Assembly (NCBI GenBank): GCA_002862465.1
Contig: PKDD01000048.1
Coordinates: 1 to 38,059, forward strand
From: Haliea sp.
Lineage (GTDB): Bacteria > Pseudomonadota > Gammaproteobacteria > Pseudomonadales > Halieaceae
DNA length: 38,059 bases
Direction: 5' to 3'
Both the position numbers and the translations under genes were made by a program. Positions 18,458 to 26,149 of this stretch are shown here, one piece after another. Below the pieces are notes generated by a model. That model had not been told where the DNA came from and made no database searches. It saw only the letters and a list, made by a program, of their open reading frames with translations. Positions within the stretch are counted from its first letter, which is position 1, and every line of letters starts with the position of its first letter.

Positions 18458-19516
18458 TTACCTCGCGTATTCAGTAGGGTAGAGCAACAGGCTGGCGAGT
18501 GCCTTGCTGCCTTGCTCACCCAGTTGTTGTTGTAATTGATGCGCCAGCAGACTAATCTCTGCTGCGCTGTCGGTATCAAAAATCCCTTGTTCCAACTCAA
18601 GCCCGGAATAAAGGTCATGCAGTGTCGCGTCCAACCTCTTTAGCGCTGCCTGCCCAATAATCGCCGCGAACTCCGCTTCCAGTTGATTGCCACTTGCGAT
18701 GGAGTCTGCAATGAGCTTTTCACCGTGCTTGGTGAAGATAAGCACAACTTGGCGAGCATCTCTTGGGTCAGTTTTGCGTTGCAGGTATTCGAGCTTCTCC
18801 AACTCTGTACCGATAGCGCTGATGGCTTGCTTGCTGACGTCTTGGATGGTCGCAATTTGTTGTATTCGTCCGCCACTAGGGCCAATTAGCCCCAGCACTT
18901 GACCGAAACGCAGTTTAAGCCCCGGGTGACCTTTTTCACGCGTTAATTCCATGAGGCGCTTCAGTGTGTAATCTGAAAGCCTGGGTAGCAATCCAGTCAT
19001 GGTGGTTTTTGCATTGGCGTTATTATTTAACGGTGTAAAACTGAGAGAGAGGCGGTGAGAGATTTTTCGCAAGGATATACTGGCATCGGCAATGCGTGAA
19101 TCGTCAACGATGTCGCCTAGCTGCTGATCCAACTCAACCAAAGTGCGAAGTCCATCCCGTCGCAGTTTGATGCCGCGTGGCGACAGTGTCAGCTGCTTGG
19201 CGCGACCGTCGATAGGGTCAGCCGTGCTTTCAATATAGCCCGCAGCCACTGCCTGTTTGGCGGCTTGATTACAGGCTTGTCGAGAAATGCCCAAAATTTC
19301 TGCCAGATCGGTTAGCCGCTTGTCGCCTTCTCCAAGCAGAGTGATGTAGGGGCTAAAACCCAGCCGGAGATGGTCATGCCCATACTCCTGGTGTAGCACA
19401 CTCATCATTGTGTTTTGAAGGTGCCGTGCTACTCCGAGCAGGTGCCGGGAAAAGTGGTGGCGATATCGACTCCTCGTCATGGGAAGATCTATATTTTCAA
19501 GGTTAAGCGCTGTCAT
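18458..19516 (-). CDS. Tandem double-domain MarR-family regulator
   Basis: This protein contains two complete MarR winged-helix domains in one chain, so it may act as a covalent dimer. From the ATG at 19516 (352 residues), domain 1 has its HTH at about 68-92 (LTDLAEILGISRQACNQA) and wing at 100-115 (DPIDGRAKQLTLSPRG). Domain 2 has its HTH at about 217-243 (IQQIATIQDVSKQAISAI) and wing at 250-265 (DPRDARQVVLIFTKHG). An ATG at 19480 is an alternative start, and the TTG at 19552 lies inside the operator and is unlikely. It heads the leftward operon and is divergent from the dehydrogenase operon. It probably senses a pathway metabolite. Confidence 0.85.
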   Translation of the reverse strand: MTALNLENIDLPMTRSRYRHHFSRHLLGVARHLQNTMMSVLHQEYGHDHLRLGFSPYITLLGEGDKRLTDLAEILGISRQACNQAAKQAVAAGYIESTADPIDGRAKQLTLSPRGIKLRRDGLRTLVELDQQLGDIVDDSRIADASISLRKISHRLSLSFTPLNNNANAKTTMTGLLPRLSDYTLKRLMELTREKGHPGLKLRFGQVLGLIGPSGGRIQQIATIQDVSKQAISAIGTELEKLEYLQRKTDPRDARQVVLIFTKHGEKLIADSIASGNQLEAEFAAIIGQAALKRLDATLHDLYSGLELEQGIFDTDSAAEISLLAHQLQQQLGEQGSKALASLLLYPTEYAR

Positions 19517-19523
19517 ACTCAAA

Positions 19524-19552
19524 ATAGTAAACGGAACTTGACTACTAGTCAA
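19524..19552 (-). promoter_or_regulatory. Putative promoter of the double-MarR operon
   Basis: Reading leftward, TTGACT (19552-19547) and TACTAT (19529-19524) are 17 nt apart. The -10 is only 7 nt from the ATG at 19516, so that ATG would be at or near the 5' end of a leaderless message; a start at 19480 would give a normal leader. Confidence 0.55.
19538..19552. promoter_or_regulatory. Perfect palindrome, putative MarR operator
   Basis: TTGACTA and TAGTCAA flank a single C, a perfect 15-bp palindrome between the divergent operons. It covers the -35 and most of the spacer of the leftward promoter and ends 6 nt before the -35 of the rightward promoter. Length and symmetry suit MarR proteins. 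Binding by the adjacent double-MarR protein is an inference from position. Confidence 0.65.
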
Positions 19553-19558
19553 TTTATA

Positions 19559-19588
19559 TTGACAGAATCAGATTTTGATGGCTACACT
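19559..19588 (+). promoter_or_regulatory. Putative sigma70 promoter of the dehydrogenase operon
   Basis: A consensus TTGACA (19559-19564) and TACACT (19583-19588) are 18 nt apart, about 60 nt upstream of the GTG start at 19649. The palindrome at 19538-19552 sits just upstream, so one regulator could control both directions. Confidence 0.6.
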
Positions 19589-19648
19589 GTTTTCAAATAA
19601 AAATGCGCTGAGACCTAGACAGTGCTTCAGTAGAAGGAGTGATTGAAC

Positions 19649-20536
19649 GTGACAATCAATGTTGGCTATATAGGGTTGGGCAATATCGGCAAACCTTGTG
19701 CGCAGCGGCTTATTTGTGATGCCTTTAGTGCACATGTCTACGATGTATACGCACCTGCCGTTGACGAATTGGTAGCAAAAGGGGCTGTAGGCTGTGCGTC
19801 GGCCGCTGCTCTTGCGAAGGCCTGCGTGCACATAGGAATTTGTGTACGCGACGACGCTCAAGTTGAGAACCTTTTGCACGGTGATGATGGTATCTTTGCT
19901 CACGCGTCTCCAGGTACTCTGATAGCGATTCACAGCACGGTTACACAGGCCAATCTATTGCTATGGGCAAAACAGGCATCGGATCTTGGCCTCAATCTGA
20001 TTGACGCACCCATCACCGGTGGGGCTCATCGCGCGTTAGACGGTACCTTGTGCTATATGGTGGGTGGCAGTGCGGAGCAACTGGCGCAAGGCTCTCCCAT
20101 CTTTGAAACTTCTGCGGAGAAAGTTGTGCATGCTGGGGACGTTGGCACCGGTATAGCACTGAAACTCTGCAATAACTTTATTCAGTATACTGAGTTTGTT
20201 GCGATGGTTGAGGCGACACGGTTGGCTGAGGCCTGCGGCCTTTCGGTGGAAGTGCTGCGCGATGTGGGTTTATCGAACGGTGTTGTTAACCAACAAATGT
20301 TTATGTTTGCGAGCGGTCGCAATGCGGTGGTAAAAACCGCCAGCCACGAGGACATGGATGCATATTTCGGCGCGATGGGGCGGTTGGGGCGAAAGGATTT
20401 GGAGTGCGCTATCAGCACTGCCAATGTTAAGGGTGTTGTGATGCCCACAGCACAATATGTATGTGATCGTATAGAGGATGTATTTATGGCCAACGACGAA
20501 TCACGACCCCCAATGTCACAGGAGCCAGCAGTATGA
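19649..20536 (+). CDS. 3-hydroxyisobutyrate dehydrogenase-like NAD(P)-dependent oxidoreductase
   Basis: A beta-hydroxyacid dehydrogenase family member of 295 residues that would interconvert a hydroxy acid and its semialdehyde. It has the Rossmann glycine motif GYIGLGNIG (6-14), the substrate-binding DAPITGG (119-125) and the catalytic Lys172 in GTGIALKLCNNF. The GTG at 19649 is preceded by AGAAGGAG (19632-19639) at 9 nt. A TTG two codons earlier is too close to that site. It overlaps the aldehyde dehydrogenase gene by 4 nt. The physiological substrate is unknown; context suggests an intermediate of the cluster's pathway rather than valine breakdown. Confidence 0.85.
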   Translation: MTINVGYIGLGNIGKPCAQRLICDAFSAHVYDVYAPAVDELVAKGAVGCASAAALAKACVHIGICVRDDAQVENLLHGDDGIFAHASPGTLIAIHSTVTQANLLLWAKQASDLGLNLIDAPITGGAHRALDGTLCYMVGGSAEQLAQGSPIFETSAEKVVHAGDVGTGIALKLCNNFIQYTEFVAMVEATRLAEACGLSVEVLRDVGLSNGVVNQQMFMFASGRNAVVKTASHEDMDAYFGAMGRLGRKDLECAISTANVKGVVMPTAQYVCDRIEDVFMANDESRPPMSQEPAV

Positions 20537-22002
20537 ATCCCGAAACAAGATTATTTATCGACGGTGAATTGTGTGAAGCGGTTTCTGGAAAAACCTATCC
20601 GAATATTAATCCTGCGACTGAAGAAGTCATCGGCCACGTAGCCGATGCAGGCTCGGATGATATGGATAGGGCGATTGCTGCGGCCCGCCGGGCCTTCGAT
20701 GAGACCGATTGGTCGACTAATCACGTTTTTCGTCACAGGTGTCTAGAGCAACTACAGCAGGGCCTTCGCGCGGTGCAGGAAGAGTTCAAGTTGCAGATCG
20801 CCGCCGAGACCGGTGCGCCACTAGGTATCTGCGGCGAAATGGGGCCGCAGTGCGAACTGCCTATCGGTTTTATTGATTACACATTGCAAACGCTCCCTGA
20901 CTTTGACTGGAGCCGGGATATTGGCATCTCTGAGATGATGGGTGGCAAGAACCGACGTCTGGTGGAAAAAGAGGCAATTGGTGTGGTGGCCTGTATCACC
21001 CCATGGAATGTGCCACTGCAAATTAATCTTGCCAAGTGCGTTCCTGCTCTTGCCGCGGGTTGCACCTTAATATTGAAGGCAGCGCCGGAAACACCGTGGT
21101 CGTCGACAATGTTAGGTCGCGTGATCAATGAGCATACCGATATTCCACCTGGCGTGTTTAATGTGATCACGTCTGAGAATCCGAAAGACGTGGGTGATCA
21201 ACTCGTCGGTGATCCGCGCGTTGATATGGTGTCTTTTACCGGTTCCACCGCAGTCGGTAAGCATATAATGATGCGTGCTGCCCAAACGGTTAAAAAAGTG
21301 TTTCTGGAGCTGGGTGGCAAATCGGCCAACATCATTCTTGATGATGCCGATCTTTCTTCAAGTCTGCTGAGCGTTCTGGCGGTGTGTTTTCATTCTGGTC
21401 AGGGGTGCGCGATTAATACCCGATTACTAATTCCCCGCTCGCGGCAGGCTGAAGTTGAGGCATTGTTGCCAACCTATTTTGGATTTATCCAATACGGTGA
21501 TCCTAGCTCCGACAGTCAAATAATGGGGCCATTGGTCAACGCTCGCCAGCGCGAGCGCGTGCTGAACTACATTGAACAAGGAAAGGCGCAGGGTGCCCGC
21601 GTGTTAATTGGTGGTGGTGTGCCTGCCAATCTGGCTAAAGGCTATTATGTAGAACCTACGGTCTTCATGGATGTGACGAATGAGATGACCATCGCGCGCG
21701 AGGAAATCTTCGGTCCAGTGCTTGCAGTTATTGCCTACGATGATGAGGATGATGCTGTGCGTATCGCCAATGATTCTGACTATGGGTTGTCAGGCAGTGT
21801 GTGGGCGGCCACTGACGAACGTGCATTGGCCGTGGCACGGCGTATTCGCACCGGAACGGTCAACGTTAATGGTGGAAATTTCTATGGCGCAGATGCGCCG
21901 TTTGGCGGCTATAAGCAAAGTGGTCTTGGTCGAGAGATGGGGCGAGAAGGTTTTGAGGAATATCTTGAAACTAAAACAATTGCGCTGGCGATTGCCACAT
22001 GA
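20533..22002 (+). CDS. NAD(P)-dependent aldehyde dehydrogenase
   Basis: A 489-residue ALDH superfamily enzyme oxidising an aldehyde to an acid. All catalytic elements are present: Asn159 in TPWNVP, Lys182, the FTGSTAVG coenzyme loop (235-242), general base Glu259 in LELGGKS and nucleophile Cys292 in SGQGC. Its ATG overlaps the upstream stop and its own stop overlaps the SDR start (both ATGA), so the three dehydrogenases are translationally coupled. It probably produces the carboxylic acid that the nearby acyl-CoA synthetases activate. The substrate cannot be read from the sequence. Confidence 0.93.
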   Translation: MNPETRLFIDGELCEAVSGKTYPNINPATEEVIGHVADAGSDDMDRAIAAARRAFDETDWSTNHVFRHRCLEQLQQGLRAVQEEFKLQIAAETGAPLGICGEMGPQCELPIGFIDYTLQTLPDFDWSRDIGISEMMGGKNRRLVEKEAIGVVACITPWNVPLQINLAKCVPALAAGCTLILKAAPETPWSSTMLGRVINEHTDIPPGVFNVITSENPKDVGDQLVGDPRVDMVSFTGSTAVGKHIMMRAAQTVKKVFLELGGKSANIILDDADLSSSLLSVLAVCFHSGQGCAINTRLLIPRSRQAEVEALLPTYFGFIQYGDPSSDSQIMGPLVNARQRERVLNYIEQGKAQGARVLIGGGVPANLAKGYYVEPTVFMDVTNEMTIAREEIFGPVLAVIAYDDEDDAVRIANDSDYGLSGSVWAATDERALAVARRIRTGTVNVNGGNFYGADAPFGGYKQSGLGREMGREGFEEYLETKTIALAIAT

Positions 22003-22772
22003 GTGGGGCGTTACACAATAATGTTTATATTGTTACTGGTGGTTCACGCGGTTTTGGGCTGGCTATCGCCAAAAGTCTTGTGGAACACGGCGCACTTGTT
22101 GGACTAGTAAGCCGCAATCAGTCGGGTCTTGATCAGGCGGTGGCAGAGATTGGTGCAGACTTTGCGCTTGGTGTGGCCGCTGACGTTGGTTCTCGAGCCA
22201 GTATCAGTGCGGCCTTTAAAAAAATTCAAACGCATTTTGGTCGCCTTGATGGACTAGTTAATAATGCGGGGCTAGCGACACCGAATAAGGTGGAAAACCT
22301 TGTTGAAGAAGAGGTGCTTTTGCAGGTCCAGACTAATTTTTTAGGAACGGTATTCTGCTCTCAGGTGGCGATTCCGATGCTCAGAAACGGTCACAATCCA
22401 CGTATTATTACAATTTCTTCGGCTAGCGCCTGGCATTACGATGAGATGAGTCATCTATCGATTTATGCCGCAACTAAGGCCGCCGTGGAGCGGTTTACCC
22501 GCGATCTGAGGTTGGAAGTGCAGGGCGATGGCATAGGCGTTACGTGTATCCGGCCCGGTGGAGCATGGACAAATTTTTCTGATGGTTGGAATGCACAGGC
22601 GCTGGAAGGCGCGCTGGCAGCGTGGAAAGAAGTAGGCACGCACATGGACTTAGGTATGGAAGTGACGCATGTAGGGGACGCAGTGCGCTATGCTTTGGCA
22701 CAACCGCCTGGTGTTGCAATTGATTTGATGGAAATCCGGCCCAATGCATTAACACCTAAATCGATATTTTAA
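21999..22772 (+). CDS. Short-chain dehydrogenase/reductase
   Basis: A 257-residue classical SDR with the nucleotide-binding TGGSRGFG (13-20), structural NNAG (88-91) and catalytic Ser141, Tyr156 and Lys160 (YAATK). It would oxidise an alcohol or reduce a ketone with NAD(P). The start overlaps the ALDH stop by 4 nt. A Trp-rich stretch after the catalytic region (GGAWTNFSDGWN) probably lines the substrate pocket. It is the third gene of the coupled dehydrogenase operon. Confidence 0.9.
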   Translation: MSGALHNNVYIVTGGSRGFGLAIAKSLVEHGALVGLVSRNQSGLDQAVAEIGADFALGVAADVGSRASISAAFKKIQTHFGRLDGLVNNAGLATPNKVENLVEEEVLLQVQTNFLGTVFCSQVAIPMLRNGHNPRIITISSASAWHYDEMSHLSIYAATKAAVERFTRDLRLEVQGDGIGVTCIRPGGAWTNFSDGWNAQALEGALAAWKEVGTHMDLGMEVTHVGDAVRYALAQPPGVAIDLMEIRPNALTPKSIF

Positions 22773-22825
22773 AAATGCTGCCGGTCAAATTTTAATAAGA
22801 AATAACAAATAACAATAGCCATTAA

Positions 22826-22838
22826 GGTTGTCACAACC
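22826..22838. promoter_or_regulatory. Perfect palindrome upstream of the SnoaL-like gene
   Basis: GGTTGT and ACAACC flank a single C in the A/T-rich 107-nt gap before the SnoaL-like gene, 42 nt from its ATG. It differs in sequence from the 19538 palindrome. It could be an operator or a small hairpin in the message. Confidence 0.35.
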
Positions 22839-22879
22839 AAAGAGCTAAAACGGCAAGTGGAATCTCGGGAGTAAAACAC

Positions 22880-23407
22880 ATGAGTGGGTTGACCGAACAG
22901 GCACTGAGAGCAACAGCGGAAAAATTGATTGCGGCTCATAAAGAAGCATCTCGCACCGATGATTGGCTGTTTTTTGTTGACGAACTGTATGCAGTAGACT
23001 GCATCTACACTTGTCAATATGCAGGCGTAATGGATGTAACTGCTAATGGAATTGACGAAATTAAGGCCACGCACTACGGTAGAGATATGCAAGTGGGTTG
23101 GGAAGGCTGGACATTTCCTTACATGGGTGTTTATACGGGTGCCGGCAACAAGTTGGTGACTCACTGGATGAATCGTGGTCCGGGACAGCGCGCTGATGGC
23201 TCTTTCTACGAAACACCGGGCGTCTCTTTCCTTACACTTAACGATGAGTGCAAAATTTTTCGCCAGTTAGATATGTTTGATCTCACGCATCAAATGAAAT
23301 TATGCGACGATCTTGAAGATGCAGACCTATTGTCATCGCAACTGAAAGAGCAGTGGGTGCTGCCTATGAAGGCAAGATTAGCGAGGCAAATTACCCGCAA
23401 CCAGTGA
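22880..23407 (+). CDS. SnoaL-like / NTF2-fold protein
   Basis: A 175-residue protein whose start (LTEQALRATAEKLIAAHKEA), followed by a conserved aromatic and acidic pattern (DDWLFFVDELYAVDCIYTCQY), fits the SnoaL/NTF2-like fold. Members include polyketide cyclases, ketosteroid isomerases and limonene epoxide hydrolases. The cone-shaped pocket is rich in Trp and Tyr (GWEGWTFPYMGVY), suggesting a hydrophobic ligand. GGGAG lies 8 nt before the ATG. It follows the SDR by 107 nt and is convergent with the P450. I cannot tell which reaction, if any, it catalyses. Confidence 0.75.
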   Translation: MSGLTEQALRATAEKLIAAHKEASRTDDWLFFVDELYAVDCIYTCQYAGVMDVTANGIDEIKATHYGRDMQVGWEGWTFPYMGVYTGAGNKLVTHWMNRGPGQRADGSFYETPGVSFLTLNDECKIFRQLDMFDLTHQMKLCDDLEDADLLSSQLKEQWVLPMKARLARQITRNQ

Positions 23408-23509
23408 GGCTCACAAACGGCGTTAAACGTTGCCCCCGCTGCGCGTTAATAGTAAAGGGTTATGATTTCATCGCAGAGCGAGATATCTAAACCGTAGCCG
23501 TGGAAACGC

Positions 23510-23524
23510 AGAGCGGAGCGCTCT
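23510..23524. terminator. Hairpin between convergent SnoaL-like and P450 genes
   Basis: AGAGCG and CGCTCT are separated by GAG and followed by TT on the plus strand. It lies in the 158-nt convergent gap. The T-run is very short, so a terminator role is tentative. Confidence 0.35.
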
Positions 23525-23565
23525 TTAGAGCATCTTGAGTGCTGAAAATCCCTTGAAAAACTCAT

Positions 23566-24822
23566 TTATGATTCGAAAACAACAGGGAGATTTTCCAGGC
23601 CGCGGAGCAGGATATTGGGCATATAATCGAGATCTTGTGGCGCGCAATTGAGTCGCATGCTGCTGGTGCCATCGAAGATTTTTTCCCAGGCGACAATCAT
23701 TTCTAGTCGAGACAGGTGCTGGCCGATACATACATGCGTGCCGAAGCCGAAGGCGATATGACGTTTGGCGTTTGCACGTGTTACGTCAAACTCTAGGGGT
23801 TCGCCAAACATACTTGCGTCGTGGTTGGACGAGAAATATTTTAGCAAAACCATACTGCCCTGTGGAATTGTCACCCCGCCGATGGAGTGGTCCTGCTTTG
23901 TCATACGCCACATATTTGACGTGGGTGTCGCAAGGCGCAATGTTTCTTCCACGAGGTTGGGAATCAGTGAACGGTCTTTGCGTACTGCCGCCTCTTGCTC
24001 CGGATTAAGACACAACTGTCTGATGCCCTCAGCGAGTGTTGCTGTAGTGGTTTCATTGCCGGCGACGAGGAATTGCGTACAGTGGCCCAACTGTTCTTCT
24101 ATGGTCAGCGGTCGATCTTCGAATTTAGCATGGGCAACCAGGGTGAGTAAGTCGTCCTGTGGATTGGCGCGGCGTGCATCCAACGCAGTTACAAACCAGT
24201 CATATTCTTCCTTGACACTGGCATGTGCGTCCAATAAGCCCTGCTTGTCTGACACTTGAGACAGAACCGTGACATTGGCAGTGGTCCATTTGAAGGCATC
24301 ATCGATCATGTTTAGGGGTATTCCCAGTACGTGCATGATCATGGACAGTGGCAGAGGGCGAGCGAATTCCTTGATAAAGTCATAAGGCTGCCCATTAGGA
24401 ATTTCCCTGACTAATCTTTCAGCCAACTCGCTCACCCAAGGGCGATACTGCTCAATATTCTTGGCGAGGAAAAAGTCTTTGACAGTGTCACGGTATATTT
24501 TGTGCTCGGGATCATCTACCGTCAGGAGCGTTCCTTTCCCTAAGTTGTAGGTGTTTTTCATCGCGGCATCGATATCCGCATCAAGCTTTTCCTCGGACCC
24601 CTTTGCCAGCACGAATTCGTTAGAAAAAACAGCATCGTTCTTGTGTGCCTGACGCACCAGTTCGTATGTTGATATGATAAAAACACCAGAACTCGGGTCT
24701 TGATAAACAGGCGCGGCATCGCGCAGGGTTTTATCGTAGTGGTAGGGACATTTCAGTGTCTGTGTATCAAACAGTGCCATGTCTGCTAGAGGCCTAGTGT
24801 CAGTGACGGTCGGTGCAGTCAA
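23566..24822 (-). CDS. Cytochrome P450
   Basis: A soluble bacterial P450 monooxygenase of 418 residues. It has the I-helix oxygen-binding motif AGNETT (254-259), the K-helix ExxR (Glu293-Arg296, EETLR) and the heme loop FGFGTHVCIG with the thiolate Cys365. The start is probably TTG 24822, which has AGAGGG at 9 nt; ATG 24780 is the alternative. No ferredoxin or ferredoxin reductase gene is in the window, so electrons must come from elsewhere. It would hydroxylate a hydrophobic compound. It has a candidate promoter of its own and sits 166 nt downstream of the ThuA gene. Confidence 0.95.
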   Translation of the reverse strand: MTAPTVTDTRPLADMALFDTQTLKCPYHYDKTLRDAAPVYQDPSSGVFIISTYELVRQAHKNDAVFSNEFVLAKGSEEKLDADIDAAMKNTYNLGKGTLLTVDDPEHKIYRDTVKDFFLAKNIEQYRPWVSELAERLVREIPNGQPYDFIKEFARPLPLSMIMHVLGIPLNMIDDAFKWTTANVTVLSQVSDKQGLLDAHASVKEEYDWFVTALDARRANPQDDLLTLVAHAKFEDRPLTIEEQLGHCTQFLVAGNETTTATLAEGIRQLCLNPEQEAAVRKDRSLIPNLVEETLRLATPTSNMWRMTKQDHSIGGVTIPQGSMVLLKYFSSNHDASMFGEPLEFDVTRANAKRHIAFGFGTHVCIGQHLSRLEMIVAWEKIFDGTSSMRLNCAPQDLDYMPNILLRGLENLPVVFES

Positions 24823-24851
24823 GGTTTATACCCTCTGAAGGTTAAGCGTGA

Positions 24852-24880
24852 AGTATGTGGGGTATAAATAAAACAGTCAA
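24852..24880 (-). promoter_or_regulatory. Putative sigma70 promoter of the P450 gene
   Basis: Reading leftward, TTGACT (24880-24875) and CATACT (24857-24852) are 17 nt apart, 30 nt before the TTG start. The -35 is part of a small inverted repeat (AGTCA and TGACT around GGAT), a possible regulator half-site pair. Confidence 0.5.
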
Positions 24881-24988
24881 TCCTGACTTTATTTTTTTTA
24901 AAGCCTAGTAATTGCTCCTGAGTCTAGTCGTGGCTCTAGGCGAGCGTCTCTGAGCCGTTTAGGTCTCGCGCGTGATTGCATTGTGGAA

Positions 24989-25999
24989 TTAGGGGGCAAT
25001 GGGGAAAGACGGCGCCTCGGGGGAACAGATACTTATGATCTCATCGGAGGAGGGCAACTTGCGTTCACAGGATCGCTTACACGTCTGCGTTGCTTCACCC
25101 CACTGCAGCGGATTGAGGATGCACCCCAGATAACAGGGCCCTGCCGCGACAGCAAGCTGACGGTAGGCACAATCCTTACCCAATTCGCCTAGGAACACAG
25201 TGTCCTCTGGTGCGGAAACGGTGATTATGGTGTTGCCTGTGTCACTGATCGGATCCAGTATATCCGGCGCAGTGCCTTGGTCTGACAGATTATCGGTGAC
25301 GAATAACACAGCGTTGGCGATGAGGCGTTGAAAGGCAGGATCGTTTAGAGTTTCGTCACTATGCCCTAGCGTCGTGCCAAAAATCGGTGTTGCACCCTGA
25401 TACGCCAGCCACGCCGTTACATGCGGTTTTTGGTCCTGTCCAGTCACGGTGAGCAACGCCAAGCCCTCAAACTGGAGGTTGATGTATAACTCGTCGTTGG
25501 CTACCGTCCATTGCTTTGGAATACCGTGGAGAATCGGATGTGGCGCTGTCTGAATTTGGGTTAGAGGTCTGAGTGATTCATGCGCTTTCGTCTGCAGCCC
25601 AAACATGGGCCACCATAGATTAGTTCCTCTAAATGAGTGCATCGCACAGTGAATCACTAGCGCCGGCACACCGAGTTCTTCAGTTTGACGACGCAGGTTG
25701 GCTATCAACGCTTTTTCCTGATTGTCCGCCATGCAGATGTTGTATATCAGGACATCATACCCCTCGGAAAAATCCGTGTTTTTCCAGCGCTCTAGCTCAG
25801 CTAGCGAGACGTCGACTTCGGTATGAATGCGCTTGGCAACACTGTCTGCTAGCGCCTGCGTTTGTGTTTCATAATTGTGATACACGCCGGGGCTGGTAAG
25901 TATGAGTATTTTGAGGGGTGTGTGTGTGGTGGCTTGACTGCCGTATGACAGTAGAACGGTCAGGCTGAATAACGCACACAAACATAAAATACGGCTCAC
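24989..25999 (-). CDS. Secreted ThuA-domain protein
   Basis: A 336-residue protein with a signal peptide (about 1-23, MSRILCLCALFSLTVLL), then a ThuA-like glutamine-amidotransferase fold. Support comes from KILILTSPGVYHN, YDVLIYNICMAD, VPALVIHCAMHSF, HPILHG, NDELYI and GTTLGHSDETLNDPAFQRLIANA. ThuA proteins are linked to sugar metabolism, but most are uncharacterised. A C-terminal extension of about 85 residues with six Cys is not part of the usual domain and probably forms disulfides in the periplasm. The GTG start has AGGGGAG at 5 nt. It is divergent from the acyl-CoA synthetase at 26150. Confidence 0.8.
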   Translation of the reverse strand: MSRILCLCALFSLTVLLSYGSQATTHTPLKILILTSPGVYHNYETQTQALADSVAKRIHTEVDVSLAELERWKNTDFSEGYDVLIYNICMADNQEKALIANLRRQTEELGVPALVIHCAMHSFRGTNLWWPMFGLQTKAHESLRPLTQIQTAPHPILHGIPKQWTVANDELYINLQFEGLALLTVTGQDQKPHVTAWLAYQGATPIFGTTLGHSDETLNDPAFQRLIANAVLFVTDNLSDQGTAPDILDPISDTGNTIITVSAPEDTVFLGELGKDCAYRQLAVAAGPCYLGCILNPLQWGEATQTCKRSCERKLPSSDEIISICSPEAPSFPIAP

Positions 26000-26016
26000 A
26001 ACAGCTCCCCTTTCAC

Positions 26017-26046
26017 TCTATAGAACGATCTTCATCGAAACGTAAA
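26017..26046 (-). promoter_or_regulatory. Possible promoter of the ThuA gene
   Basis: Reading leftward, TTTACG (26046-26041) and TATAGA (26022-26017) are 18 nt apart. The expected start site would leave the ribosome-binding site at the extreme 5' end, which weakens the call. Confidence 0.25.
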
Positions 26047-26075
26047 GTCGTTACTAAAGGCCAACCAGTAATATT

Positions 26076-26104
26076 TTGAATACAACCACGAAAACGCTTA
26101 CAGT
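26076..26104 (+). promoter_or_regulatory. Putative promoter of the acyl-CoA synthetase at 26150
   Basis: TTGAAT (26076-26081) and TACAGT (26099-26104) have a 17-nt spacer, with the ATG 46 nt downstream. The -10 is embedded in the palindrome at 26098-26112. Confidence 0.5.
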
Positions 26105-26112
26105 ATCTGTAA
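26098..26112. promoter_or_regulatory. Palindrome overlapping the -10, possible operator
   Basis: TTACAG and CTGTAA flank TAT as a perfect inverted repeat over the -10 of the acyl-CoA synthetase promoter. The position suits a repressor; the binding protein is unknown. Confidence 0.4.
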
Positions 26113-26149
26113 AAGTACTCTCTCTATCAATTGTGAATACTAATGTCTT

